A program made the position numbers and the translations under genes. Shown in pieces: positions 34,411 to 47,189 of a stretch of 64,000 nt of DNA. Source of the stretch: Notolepis coatsorum (lineage: Eukaryota > Chordata > Actinopteri > Aulopiformes > Paralepididae); NCBI GenBank assembly GCA_963971535.1, contig OZ020598.1:98453674-98517673 (forward strand). Direction: 5' to 3'. The notes below the pieces were generated by a model. The model was not told the DNA's origin and made no database searches. It was given only the letters and a program-made list of their open reading frames with translations. Position 1 is the first letter of the stretch, and every line of letters starts with the position of its first letter.

Positions 34411-35818
34411 GCTGCTATGATGCCTGAATTTCCCCAAGGGGCTCAATAAAGGAATATCTTATCTTATACTGACACTTAGTGGTGCAAAGGAATAATATCA
34501 CTCAGCTAACTAAACCAGCAACTGAATTTGGCACTATGCCCTAAATTCACATTTGTAAGAGTGTTCTTGCTGTTGTTAGTCTGACCTTTCACCTGGTACT
34601 AGTACAGCAAGGTCATGCATATAGTACTCAAGATGAGATCATAAGCTTTCCCACCACGCCAAGGTTACAGCAAATAGGGAAAGTTCTCACACACTCCGCT
34701 CAGTTTATATGAGTGGCATGGGTGAGTGGTTTGACAGGACACAGTTATTGGTAGAGTTTTATTGTCCCTTTATTATTTATGATTTATAATATGTATTCTG
34801 TATTATTATTATTTATTATTTATGCTATTTTTCAATTGGTTTTACGTTATTTTAAATGCTTAAATTTAATTAATTATATTATGTATTATAACTGAATATT
34901 ATAGGCGTATCTTTCTCCAAAACCTAGAGATTGAGTTACTTAGTTGTTGTAGCTAGCTAATAGGTAATTATAATTATTCTAACCCCTTGGATCAAATCTG
35001 AGGTAACAAGAACTGAAATTCAATTATATTAACAAAGTGACCATCATTCTTCCATCTCAGAAATATTGCAAAAGTGAATCAATTAATCAAAATGAACTGA
35101 ACCTTTCATATCTAGCCTAGACTAGAGGTCCAGCAGATTTTTTTATTGAGTTTGGTTTAGAGGCCGCGTATTGTTTATGCACCTTCTCCATTAGGTCATA
35201 AAGGTTTTTCCAAACCATAGCGTCTTTGAATTATGGGTCCGGGGCCCATATGCCTAAGAAGCATCAAAGTCACCTCCGCCCACAGGGAGGGCCATTCACA
35301 GGGCCATGTTCACAGGGAGTTAATAATGCCTTCTACATGGCGATGCAGAACCATAGTGACTGCTATCCTTGATAATTTTAGGATGCATGACTTGTTGTAA
35401 CATGTAATGTATTTTAATAATTGTCAAATAAACTAAACTAAAAAGACTGTTCTGCTCTGTTCTAATGGAAGACAGATGCAGACACGGAGCAGGGCAAACA
35501 CCACTACGCTCAATCAATGTGTTTATGTTGATGAGTGCTGTGTGTGTGTATTAGTGTGCCTGTGTCCATGTGTGTGTGTTCAGTAACTGTTGATTGATAT
35601 GCACTGTCCCTAAACTAAAACTATAAACTAAACTATGTGCCGGTGAGAATCCAAGTCACATATGGGTTATTCTAATCCGTTAAACTCTCTGTCCCTAAAC
35701 TAAAACTATAAACTAAACTATCTGCCGGTGAGAATCAACTCAATCAAGTCATGTCACATATGGGTTATTGATTCTCCCTCACACCTTGTAAATTAATTCT
35801 ATCCTCCTTTCTTTCTTT
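34411..35818. other. Non-coding, tandem duplication
   Basis: No gene is seen. A block of about 85 bp (CCCTAAACTAAAACTATAAAC ... CACATATGGGTTATT) is present twice, at about 35606-35690 and 35692-35770. Confidence 0.6.
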
Positions 35819-35908
35819 GTGAAGTTGTCAATCACTCTGTCATACCAGCAAGGATTTTTTTCCATCGACTTGATTATTCTCCTCTCAATTGCTATCACTG
35901 CCAAGTTT

Positions 35909-36437
35909 CTAAGTCGTTCCTGTCCTATGGTGTTCCTGGAGTATGTCTTGAGAGCTCAGTTTAAAAAAAAAAAAAGCTATGAGGTCACACAACTTGCCGT
36001 TGCTGATATGAAGCTCCCTGTCTGAGTACAGAACTCGCAACTCTGCCTTCAACCTGTCTGAATCAAAGAAATGCCCATAGCCTTTCTTTAGACACTCAAA
36101 TGCCTCAAAGGGGAAATCTTTCACCATGCTATCAAACTTCACTGGATCAAGCAGCTCCAGGAAGCGTGTGTTATCCATGTTAACATAACGCTGGGTGATC
36201 TGGTCAATCAAGTTGGTCAAGACAGCCATGTACACATCCCTGAAATGCTGCTTGGTATCTTTAATGTTCCCTCTGCGTCATCTTTTCCTGGGATGATGAT
36301 CTGGCTCCTCTGTCATGCCAGCAGCTTTTGCATATATTGCTTGCAATGATGCATCAGACCTTTGCAAAGGACAGAAGAGACTCAATCCTTGATTTGCAAA
36401 ACACAACATCTGCTGCTTTCTGTAGCACAATATCAAA
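35909..36437 (-). pseudogene. hAT transposase, C-terminal part
   Basis: This minus-strand segment continues the transposase that breaks off at 42723. It reads FDIVLQKAADVVF, then after small frame changes YMAVLTNLIDQITQRYVN and FPFEAFECLKKGYGHF, ending near 35909. This matches the C-terminal region of DUF4371/ZMYM1-like hAT transposases. A long A-run at about 35961-35973 may contribute to frame disturbance. Confidence 0.75.
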
Positions 36438-36684
36438 AACAGTAGGTTATGAATATAACCGTGTTCTATGAGTATAGTGACGCTCAGCGTCTACTGCACA
36501 TATCTCACTCCAGTGACGTGCACTGAATAAAAACTTCACAATGTACCTTTACATACCAACATCCGTCTGGCCACACCCCATCTGCTACCTACATAAGCAG
36601 GGGTGTGGCCACACACTCATCTCCTTCTCAATCATTTCACCACAAGGTAAGATCAAGGGCCGCAGTGGCGTCTAGACGCTGAGC

Positions 36685-36775
36685 GTCACTATACTCATAG
36701 AACACAGTTATATTCATAACCTACTGTTCTATGTCGTATAAGCTCTCGCTCAGCGTCTACTGCACAACGGGAGCT
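36685..36775. repeat. DIRS internal complementary region (element B)
   Basis: The first half (GACGCTGAGCGTCACTATAC ... CATAACCTACTGTT) is complementary to the element's left end at 36438-36486. The second half (CTATGTCGTATAAGCTCTCG ... TCTACTGCAC) is complementary to its right end at about 42682-42720. The two meet at GTT, the complement of the AAC at each outer end. In DIRS elements such a region templates completion of a circular DNA intermediate. Confidence 0.85.
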
Positions 36776-39606
36776 GAGCGGGAGCTGATGCTCGACAAAT
36801 GTACCCCACTGAGGCCCCCCACAACCATCAGAACCGGGGAGGACCGAGCCCCGCGACCCTCCCTAATGGAGAGATACCCTCCCTATTGGAGGACGGGAGG
36901 GAGACGGATCCGACCGTGCGAAGACGAACTCGAGCAACTTAACGCACAGGGTGAGCAGACCGTGGCTTGACCCCACAACTACGCACACGCACAACCCGCA
37001 CGCACAACCCGCATGCCACCAGGGAACGAACGGAAGGAACAAACCTCGTTACCGCCCCCAAAATCACGGGGTCAAGAGCAAAGCTCAACCCCGTGGCAAG
37101 GCCGTAGCAGCGGAGCGCGAAGGAAGACCCAGACCCAGAAGGGACTGGATCCCCCCGGAAAAAAGGGGGCCCGGAGAGGCCAATGATGCCACAGCATCAA
37201 GACCTCACCAGGCGGTCACTAGTGACACCGCCCCCCACATCGCCAGCGTATTCGGACAGGGCCCATCCAAGAGCAGGCCCTTCCCCCCACTAGCACGCCG
37301 CCTGGCTCACTGACCCTGGCATACTCAGGCAGTCAGCATGGCTGTAACTCGAAGCACTCAAGAGGCTACACCACAGCGGGAGCAGGCAGCGCACCGGGGA
37401 GACGACCTCCAGAAGAGGCCGATCCCTCAATCCAGGCAGCAGGCACTTGACCCGAGCCTGGAGCACTGCGGACGAGACAGGCGCCAAAGGGGTCAACTAA
37501 AAACAGCACCCCGGCGGAAGGGGCGTATGCTGACATTGTTGAGCACCATGTCAAAGCCTCCACCAAAAAATCCCAGACGCTCTAGAGGGGCCGAGGCAGA
37601 GAAGGCTGACACGATTAGCAGACGTCATGAACGTGCAGGGGCACACTCAACCGGGTAATCCGGGAGTTGACTCCGCTCCAACACACCAGGGAATCAACCA
37701 CCCTCTTGGTTCAACATGCAGTGGTTGTTCCTATAACCCCTCAGGAAAAAACTCCAAAACACACCTGCGGGTATACACTGGCTATACCGCAGTACAAGTG
37801 TTTTAGTTTTCAAAAAGGGGTTATCCCAGGCCTACGGGTAGACGAAAACGACTTTGGACCGGGACGTACACAGGGATGCCAGAGGAGTACTATAAAAACC
37901 ACCTCAACAGCCCCCTCTCAGCCATGCATAAGCGGGAGAAGAGAGGGGCGAAAAGAATGGAGAACGAACATCTCCATAATACCAAACCCTGTGACACCCG
38001 GGCTGACCCGGCATTTTTCCCCCTGAAAAAAGCACTAGTCCCTCAGGGTACCAGAACAGCAGATCTGCGTCCTTGGCGGACAACGGGTTAACTGACCTGG
38101 ACCAGCGTGACCAGAACCAGTCCCGTGCCATAATCACGCCAACATCCCCAACTCTAGGAGGGGGGTAGGTACGCGTGTCTATCTAAAACATTATAGAGGG
38201 CGCCACCCAGACGGTCCCATTCGTACCGCGCTCAGTGGCCCACCCCAAGGGCGTGAGACCCCTCTACCTATGCTTTGATCTATTCCGTTAACATCTCCCA
38301 GATATGAACGAGAATTCGTCGAGACAAACCTAGTAAACTGGCGCTCGGAAGAGACAAACTCCATCCCAGTTGCCCCATAAAAACGCTGTTTTAATGATGA
38401 GCAACCAAGGCGCACAAGCCTCATGTGTGATTCCTATCAGAAACACCCAGGGCCAGCACTATGTACACGTCGAGACCCAAAACACATCAATGGATAGTCT
38501 AACAAGACACCAGATACCGTTCCTCCAAGCCACCTGGGGAACGACAAGAAGCAGTTTTTTTTATTTTACATTTTTTTAGAAAAAAGAAAAAAATTATACG
38601 GACATGGGTCCCATGCGACGCGGCTGAGGGAAAACACCACCCCGTCAACCACACTTCATAAGAGGGGACGGTGAGCGACGTACCCCTATGACAGGGGGAA
38701 ACCCATGACTCAACAGACCTGTAAGGCGAGGAGTCAGGGAAACCCTAAACCATACTCCAAAAAGGAGAGGATGGGGAACCCCCAGAGAGACTTCCCACGT
38801 GAGCTGTAAAGACATATTGCAGCATTGAGCTATGTAACAATTGGGTTAGGACTCTCCGAGGAGGAGCTCTGAACTCCCCGAGGAGAAAACTCCGACACCA
38901 GAGGAGGAGGCTCTGACCCAATACACACATTACCAGTAGGGAGCAGCGCAGAAGAACCACGTCTCTACTGCGCTGCATCACCCACCAAGCTCAATAATCG
39001 AATTGAATTGAATCGAATACACATACAACAGAGCAGAACTCCTTTTCGAAGTTCTACTCACCTTGACAATCTGAGGAGGAGGTTCTGAAACTCTGAGGAG
39101 GCTCCCTCACTGGGAGGGAGGGTCCGAACTCACAGAAGGCTCTTCTCCCTGAAGAAGAGCTCTGTGAGGAGGAGGCTCTGAAAACTCCCTGAAACAGAAC
39201 CATAACATGGAACCTGACCAACTCACGGAAGTCTTACCAATAGAAACGCGCCCAGTGACGTACTCTATGGTGGGGGAATTTCCGCGGTGCACACGCCCAA
39301 TCTTTCAGGGCGTGGGACCAGGAAACTCCCCCCCCTACCCTGTAACATGCCGAACCAACAACGTGACAGGAAGCCCGAAGGACAGGGGGTTTTAACCCCT
39401 GCCCAAACAGAAAAAGGGGGAGGAAGGGTTTACCAGTTCACCCCTTTACGACCCCTCACCCCTGATACGATGTAATGACAAAGTAGAGCCATGACACCAG
39501 TCATAGCATGCTACATGAAGCATTTAACAGCTTCACATAGCTCATGTGCTAACCTGTTATCTGATTTTTACTAAGGAAAAAGAAACGCAGAACAGAGAGG
39601 GCCCCT

Positions 39607-40532
39607 TTAACACTTTCAGTGCCAGGCCGTGTTTTCCTTTTTACCCCATTGATGCCACGGTCCACGGCACGTTAATATCGCCTAATCTATGTTTTAAATT
39701 ATGCTATGTGTCTAATCTGCCCATCGCTTATCAAAGAATCATTTTCCAGTCAATGTTGTCAAGGCAGATTGGTTTTTTATCGATTCATTTCCGTTTGATA
39801 GCATTTTGAAAAGCATCCGTTTTCAGGTGAAAAACAACACATTCTATGATAATCGCCTTTTACTGGAATATTCCAGAACGTTGATATTTGTCGGCCTATT
39901 TATGAATAGTTTTCAAATAAACGCTAGATGATCGATAGTATATGTGCACGCACGTTCAAGCCGCGCGCTGATAATAGCTGCTCTCATTTCCTCATGGCTT
40001 TTACAGTGAAAACAGCTAGAGCACATATCACAAAAAAGCTTATATCTCTGTGAAAACGAGTCTGATTATCCTAACACTGATAACATAGATTCCTTACCTG
40101 ACATCAGATGGTATCCAAATGGTATATTCCAATTCCTGATCACCATTCGAAAAAATCGATAAGTATATTGATCCAACGTGTGTACAGTATAACCCATGAT
40201 CGCCGCGGCTCAGATGCTCCAGAATGAACTCTGGTGACTCCGGCTGCATGGGTGAGAAGTGAAACGTGGACTGGAATATTTTTTTTCCCCATCCATTTTC
40301 ATTGAGTCCATTCCAAAAGGGTGATTTACCATCTGGGAGACGATAGGGGGCGCTTTTTTCACATCTGATCGCCGGCGGCCCCTGGATCTCCAACGGTAGG
40401 CTTGCGTGATGCAATATGATTTCAGATCGCTAAAAAATAAATAAAAAAAATATCCGAGATTTGCCGTGACGTGGCTTTCAACGTCACAATCGTAAACCCG
40501 AGATTTGCCGTGAGTGGCGCTCAAAGTGTTAA
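39607..40532. mobile_element. piggyBac-like non-autonomous element (family 2), reverse copy
   Basis: The ends are TTAA-CACTTTCAGTGCCAGG and GTGGCGCTCAAAGTG-TTAA. It is inverted relative to 33081-34010 and nested in DIRS element B. Confidence 0.9.
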
Positions 40533-41309
40533 GAGCCCCGGTACCAGACTTACACATGTGCTTTTGTGGGCCAAAATCTAACCCAGTTGTAAATCTCAAC
40601 GACACACACAACCCTTCATCACAAAAAAAAAATGGCAAAAGTACACTCTTACTACAGAGGAACGCCGTTTTTCATAACTAGAGAGACATAAGTCCTGGAT
40701 TATGTATTGGCCACAGGCCTTGCTAAGCACACATGACAGTGACCAAACAACCTTTTCCCTAGGAAATAAATCGTTTCTCAAGCAGAAGCACAACCTCAGC
40801 AGTTTAAGCTGAGGGTTACATCGTATCCCCACAAACACAGTGACACAATATATTGTAAACAAAACATGTCTGAGAGGAGGGGGGGAAGCCCCAGGGAAAA
40901 ACCGGGGGGGTCACCCCTCCTACCTTACCCTTGATACGACCAGGTTGAACAGGTACCCCTGTTAATATGTGAACACGCTGTTCATTGTCATCACAAGCTG
41001 AGAGAAGAATTTATTCCTCAATCACATGTCACTAAGCATAGCTTCATAGGTTAATTAACCCACTTAGTTGTGAGTTCAACCATGTTACTAACGTTACATG
41101 AACACACATGTTCTCATCACAACTAAACCAGTTCATTTTTACACACGTAAAAAACAACGCCGATTTCCTAGGTAGAGAGAAGCTATACCAGCGACAAGAC
41201 AATTCATACACAACACGCGTCGTATCCTCAATGTATTGCAGCAACACACGTTTTGGAAAACATCGTTATTACAAAACATTTAGAAGGGAAGGAAAGAAGA
41301 AGTGTTAAA

Positions 41310-41445
41310 GTCCGGCAGGACTCCTACCTCCACCCTGAGCGCAGGCCGAGAGGACTGCAACACTGGTTAACGGGACAGCCGAAGTCGAACCCGGCGTCTC
41401 CTGCGTTGGTGACGAGGGTAATGTCCGCTGCGCCACCCAGCCGCC
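41310..41445 (-). mobile_element. SINE, tRNA-like head fragment
   Basis: The minus strand reads GGCGGCTGGGTGGCGCAGCG (A-box-like), then GCCGGGTTCGACTTC (B-box-like). It is related to the SINE heads at 4524 and 29324 but diverged, and lacks their body and tail. Confidence 0.6.
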
Positions 41446-42722
41446 GTTCTCCATGTTGACGAAGTCCTCGCTGGCATGGCACCCGGTGTAGGGTCGACTA
41501 ACATCCTCTGTCAAAGATGACGTCGTAGTCAGAGTGTTTAAGGCTTGTTATACTCACAGCAACGTTCAACAGTGTAGCATTAAGCTAACAGCCGCTCCCG
41601 ACTGATAGCAACACGCTAACGTTTCCTAGCCTAGTGACACAACGGGCTAGCGCCGCAGCTAACAGCTGACTGGCTAACAGTAGGCCACACACTAGCACAC
41701 AAGCTAAGCAGCTATCACCTGAACTGTACACAACGACATAACAAGCCACACTTCAGACAGGCCGCCGCCTGACTCCCTCCTCATCCTAAGAGAGAAGAGA
41801 AAAAGAAATGTCAACACAGTTTTCAACTGTGATTTAACAGACATAACAGCGGAGTCGGCACAATTCCCATATGGGCTGCAGCCGACTTGAGCATGGAACT
41901 ACCGATAAAGAAGATCCAGACCCACATTTCCTCGTGTTTAGGGTGTACTCTAACATTCATTTGAAAGATGGGGCCTTCACGGGACAGAGAAGCATCCGCT
42001 CGTCCAGAGAACCCCGGGTTTAAACCAGATCTCGGTCGCGGCCCACTAGTTTGACCATCATGGGCGTCAGACCAGGACCCTCCGTCCGTCGCCTAAGAGG
42101 CCGAGCAGAGGACCCCAATCTGGGGCCGGCCTTCGTAAAATTTTCAGCCAACCCCCATAGCATTAGCAGACAACTGGTGCTCGCACAGCAAAACATTACT
42201 CACCCAGCCCAGAAAACAACCAGTTTCTCACAACAGCCGGTGCCTCCTACAGTCCAGCTGTATAACCGGAGGTTCAATACCTATCCAGCCGCAGCAAGGA
42301 GAACTGCAGGTGGGGAGTAGATCAGCGACGCGAGCCCCTAATACGAAAAAGCCGGTGGAGGTCAGAATGATCATCATCTTCCAGACACCCCAGTGACGAA
42401 GACATTATCGCCGTATTTTCTCGAAAATAGTGAGAGAGAAAATAAAGATATAACGTCAACGTATCTCCTTGTTCTTCTGTTTTCCTTTCTTCAGCTAAAT
42501 ACTTTCTCCATGTCAAGTGATTGGTATACAGGCACTCTCTTGTGGTGAAATTTGAGAAGGAGATGAGTGTGTGGCCACACCCCTGCTTATGTAGGTAGCA
42601 GATGGGGTGTGACCAGACGGATGTTGGTATGTAAAGGTACATTGTGAAGTTTTATTCAGTGCACGTCACTGGAGTGAGATATGTGCAGTAGATGCTGAGC
42701 GAGAGCTTATACGACATAGAAC

Positions 42723-44132
42723 CACAGCTGTCTCACAGAAATCTGTTAATATGCGGATTATGCGAGCAGCATAAAAACAAAATCAAAATCTTCTAACGTT
42801 CTGATAAACCCATTTGCAGCACTGATAGTCTCCTCATCTGTCACACTGTCCGATTCAATCATGCTCTCAAAAGTTGTGATTAGCTTCTCGTGATTGTTTA
42901 CTACTGTGCTGACAATGCGTGATGAAAAGTTCCAGCGTGTTGGTGCATTTTTAGGAAGCTTACAACAACCACTTTCCTCCAAATCTTTTTTTCTCTTTGT
43001 CGACTTGGTGAAAAAAGTAGCAAAACCTGACAAGTTTGCAAAAACGATTCTAGCCTCTGGTATGCATTTTGCTCCCTGACTCAGCACGAGATTGAGCCGA
43101 TGCGCATAGCAAAGGACAAACTCTGCATATGGCGCAACTCTTTTGACTTTAGCCTGAAGTCCGTTCAATGCAGATGCCATCACAGCTGCACCATCGTACG
43201 TTTGACAAACAAGTTTCTGTTTGTAATCATAACTAGCCATCTCTCTGTCAACTAAATTAAAGACAGACTCAGCATCCCTGCCTCCTGACACATCAAAAAA
43301 CCCAATGAAACGTTCCTGTATTATGCCTGCAGCATCGACATAGCGTACAATTATGGACAGCTGGGCTTTGCAAGAAATATCTGTCGCCTCGTCTATCTGC
43401 CACGCAAAAAAACGGTGCAGCTGCAATCTCACTTTTGATCTCATCTTGAACGGTTGCAGCTATAGCTTCAATCAAGTCATTTTGTATGGTCTTAGACAAC
43501 CCAGAAAATACAGTGGCCGATTTCAAATGCGCAGCTAGAACATCATCATACAGCAGTTCTATCATCTCTCTGTAGTTTCCCTTATTATCAGACGTTAACG
43601 TCTCATCATGTTCCTGACGACCCAATAATGACACAGAATCAATCAATCTTTTCATAATGTCACGGTTTTTCCGGACCGTGTCGTTATGCTTTGCCAACTG
43701 GAGACGCTTTCCTTCATCAAGCAGAGTATCAATTCTGACTTTTCCCAACAGACTTAATTGTACTTCAGCGCTGACATGATCATTCGATTTTTCATGAATC
43801 CTTACAGACCTGTCGAAATTCTGTATATCCGCAAATCCTTCTCTTGCAAACTTTGAACACCCGAAACCTACAGCAGCAGACTTAAACATGATGCACGGCC
43901 AGCAATACGTGCGATTGGTTTGCATGCTCCCAGTTAACCACAGCACTTTGTCATACTTAGCTGGTTGAAAACGTCGTTGTCGTCCCGAGCCAAGTTGTTG
44001 ACTCAAGTTGATGTTAGGTTTTGGTCTTCCGTCTGCTTTCACTCTTAGCTTTTCTTCATAGGAGAATGTGTGAAAAGATTCCCGTAGGATCCGATCTACG
44101 ATGTTTGGAGCAGCATCCATAATTCTTTGCAA
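42723..44132 (-). pseudogene. hAT transposase, N-terminal and catalytic part
   Basis: A DUF4371/ZMYM1-like transposase starts at 44132. A TTF-type zinc finger region (RRFQPAKYDKVLWL ... TYCWPCIMF) lies at about residues 50-85. The catalytic region follows: AWQIDEATDISC with the first Asp, and QTYDGAAVMASALNGLQ with the second. A frameshift at a seven-base homopolymer near 43405 moves the frame from the 44132 ORF to the 43444 ORF. A further shift near 42768 gives a stop in the long ORF. The open frame IIRILTDFCETAVV then runs exactly to the DIRS insertion at 42722 and resumes at 36437. It is inactive as written. Confidence 0.85.
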
Positions 44133-44691
44133 AAATAATTACCTAATATAGCTATTAGCTAGCTACAACAAGTTAGTTAGAACTATACTACTGTCTTCAA
44201 CTGAGATAAAAAAAAAAGAAAAAAAAAGATATATCATCAAACGATGCAGTGCACAATAAGTTGATGAAGTTCAACAATTGAATAAAGATCTTAAAATATG
44301 AATGATTATATTAGGTAAATGAATGTTCTTCTCCACTAGTCCAGACTCCAGTCTCTTTCCAGGCAAATTGCACACGTGAGATGATGAAACTTCTAGAACA
44401 TATTGACGCCAGTCCAGCTGCAGGTACGCAGGCAATGCCAGGCATTCTCTGATTGGATTTCAAGGCTGTCAATCATTCAATCCCTGTTCGTGAATGGCGT
44501 GCGCAAAACTGCACGGACCGGGCTTAGATGACGTTAATAGCCTATTTTAATTGATTGACAGCTCGCCATTACTGCAGTTATGTGAGCAGGCCTGATCAGA
44601 GAGCTCAGAGCTGTCACTTGGCCATTTTTGAAGAAGAAAAAATTATTCACTGGCATTTATTTTTTACAGAGGAAAACATTTCTAATAAAAA

Positions 44692-44827
<136 letters not shown>

Positions 44828-44888
44828 AATTAATAATAATTATGAGTGAATTTCTGCCTCACGTGTTGTCATGGAATAAACTCCACTG

Positions 44889-44973
44889 GTGTGTACATGT
44901 GAAGAAAATTATTCAGTATTAGATTGATAAGGGATAGGGTTCCACTAGAGTGCAGAGCGTAAGCTATACGATA
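44889..44973 (-). mobile_element. DIRS element A, outer end of the terminal repeat
   Basis: GTGTGTACATGTGAAG ... AGCTATACG aligns with 61283-61363 of element C. It completes the terminal repeat broken at 31146. It is the far side of the hAT insertion. Confidence 0.85.
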
Positions 44974-45079
44974 ATATAACTGTAGCTCTTGTGAAACAAA
45001 ACACTGTTATTTTGATGCAACCTTTCCTCAACATTCAGTGCTAAGAACCACAAAAATAAATGGAATGCAATCATCATAT

Positions 45080-45425
45080 CAAGCTGCAAGCAGAATTATT
45101 GTTAAATCTATGTCACAACGAGAAAAAGCAACCAAGTCCTCACTCAGTGGCATGGGTTTTGGCTAAACACAAGAAGCCATTCTCTGATGCATACATAATA
45201 AAATAATGTGACTGAAGTGATGGAGACCATGTTTGAAGGCAAACAAAAGCAAATCCCCCTCAGATAGCACAGCAACCAGAATAACTGAAATACTGGCTGG
45301 TGATTTGATTAAACAGCTTTGTGATATAATTAAAAAAAAAAATAATGCACAGTGCATTTCCATAGCTGTGGATGAGTCCACTGACACCACTGAGAAGCCT
45401 ATGTTCTGAAGAACCGTTACTGTTC
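45080..45425 (+). pseudogene. hAT (ZBED5/SCAND3-like) transposase remnant
   Basis: Across several frames the plus strand encodes WVLAKHKKPFSDAYIIK, then STATRITEILAGDLIKQL and CISIAVDESTDTTE. The last carries the first catalytic Asp motif. This is the central part of a Charlie/ZBED-like hAT transposase. Stops and frameshifts are frequent and both ends are missing. Confidence 0.75.
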
Positions 45426-45572
45426 ATGTTCTGAAATGTTATTGCTAAAGATTGAGAAGATTGGATCAGTTGTACTTTTTTTATAATCATAAGTGATTGT
45501 TAGTCTGGGTGGTCATTTTATTTATTTTGAGTACTTAAGTTAACACCCATTAGAGACAAAAGGAAAAAAATG

Positions 45573-45575
<3 letters not shown>

Positions 45576-45604
<29 letters not shown>
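45576..45604. repeat. GT microsatellite
   Basis: An uninterrupted GT dinucleotide run. Confidence 0.97.
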
Positions 45605-45606
<2 letters not shown>

Positions 45607-45689
45607 ACAAGTATATCAAATACCAACCACTGCTCAGTGTGATGGCCGACCTTGGGTATAGGTGTAGATATAGTGTACTTGTATTCGGA

Positions 45690-46295
45690 AGTATTGGCCA
45701 TGTACTTCCATGTACACCCGGTCCCGTGAACACATCACTCCTGTCCTCCACTCTCTCCACTGGCTCCCAATCAAACAGTGCATAAACTTCAAAACACTAC
45801 TCCTCACCTTCAAAGCCCTCCACCCCCCCCCCCCCTACCTGACTGATCTCCTTCTTCCCTACCGCCCCACCCGTTCCCTCCGGTCCTCCTCCACTGCCTC
45901 CCTCACTGTCCCGACATCCAAAATCAAAAACGTTGGTGATCAGGCCTTCTCTCGCACTGCACCCCGACTCTGGAACTCCCTCCCTCAGTCCATCAGACTC
46001 CCCTACACTCTCCACCTTCAAAGCTCGCCTCAAAACCCACCTGTTCTCCCTTGCATTCAACCCCCCCCCCCCCCCCCCATAACCCCCCCCTCCAACTCGA
46101 TTGATGTCTGGCTCCTGTCGCTCTGTCTTTTTGTGCTATCATGCTGTCTTCCCCTGTTCCCCCCATGGTCTCATGTTCCTTTTGTTTTTATTTCTTTGTT
46201 TTGGTTTCTTTGTCTTTTGTTTCTTTGTTTTTACTATGTTCCTAACTACTGTCAGCGACTTCGGGTCATTGAGAAGCGCTATATAAATAAAATGA

Positions 46296-46356
<61 letters not shown>
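45690..46356 (+). pseudogene. LINE (CR1/L2-like) ORF2 C-terminus and 3' tail
   Basis: The frame from 45710 reads HITPVLHSLHWLPIKQCINF ... AFSRTAPRLWNSLPQS, the standard C-terminal domain of CR1/L2-like ORF2. A short 3' UTR with two C-runs (about 45827-45836 and 46062-46078) leads to CTATATAAATAAAATG and an ATT microsatellite (about 46298-46356). RT is absent, so this is a 5'-truncated copy. Confidence 0.82.
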
Positions 46357-46357
<1 letters not shown>

Positions 46358-46430
46358 GTATACAAATGCACAATGGGCCTCATTCAACAATACTCTTATT
46401 ATTTTTCTTATATTCTTGCTTACCTGTCTG

Positions 46431-47000
46431 TTAACACATTCCCGGCCATTGGGGGCCGTCTAATCTCACTCTATAAGGCCAGCATTTCAAAACATACTTG
46501 CATTGTGCGTGAGGCTGTTTGTAGAGCTAAATCTATACTTTATAGTATTGCTATCTGTCCATTCTCATTGTCAATTGAGACCATAAACCGTCCCTTCAAA
46601 ATGGCTTAAAGAATTTTTTTTTCATCAATACGTTCTCATTTTATAGCGTCTTGAATATAAGCGTTATATGGGATTTGGTCTCGTATATTTCCTGGAAGGC
46701 GAGATACAGGGCGCTAAGCTAATAACATTAAATCAAACAGCGTTTCGGCACTACAGAAGTTAGAGCTAAAACTCAAAATGCATATTGTCGGTATTCATGG
46801 TCCACCATGAATGCATGAAAGGGGGAAGTCGTTTCTGATTATTGATTACCAATAACGGCATTAGCCTCAGTAGCCACATTCGCTGATCGCCTGGTTGGCT
46901 ATGATAACAAGGCCTGATCAGCATGTAATTTACGTGAAAAAGATCTTATCGCCGGTTTGCGACGTTCTGGTGAGCAGCCAGCAGCTCCCGGTCGATGAAT
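46431..47000. mobile_element. piggyBac-like element (family 4), right end not found
   Basis: It starts TTAA-CACATTCCCGGCC. The interior from 46555 to about 46900 matches 63655-64000 inverted, and 46515-46560 matches 61510-61550. The right boundary is approximate, as no matching TTAA end was seen before the LINE. Confidence 0.65.
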
Positions 47001-47189
47001 ATCAAAAAAGGAAGTAAAGCAACTCAAAACGAAATAAAAAGTGACAATTCAAGGATATAAGAGAAAAGGAAGGATGAACATGAGAAAAAACGAGAGAAGA
47101 GCGACCCTAGAAGAGTGGGCAGAGGGGCTAATAGCTAGCATACAGGCTAACACGCAGTGCGTCTGAGCGAGATAGTAAGACGCAGGGAG

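Larger units (their letters stand above)
36438..42722 (-). mobile_element. DIRS element B, complete ends, inside hAT transposase
   Basis: The outer ends are AAC-AGTAGGTTATG (36438) and GACATAG-AAC (42722). Inverted terminal repeats of about 200-240 bp occupy 36480-36650 and 42500-42680, and share the CCACACCC(C)TGCTTATGTAGG(T)AGCAGATGGGGTG sequence. An internal complementary region lies at about 36685-36775. On the minus strand a Gag-like start (MSSSLGCLEDDDHSDLHR) at 42405 stops after 28 codons. The remaining interior has no recognisable RT or recombinase and holds a TTAA element and a SINE head. Confidence 0.85.

Noticed and set aside
36731-38137. Several 60-120 codon plus ORFs in DIRS element B
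   Set aside because: No motif of RT, RNase H, methylase or recombinase; they are on the strand opposite to Gag and look incidental.
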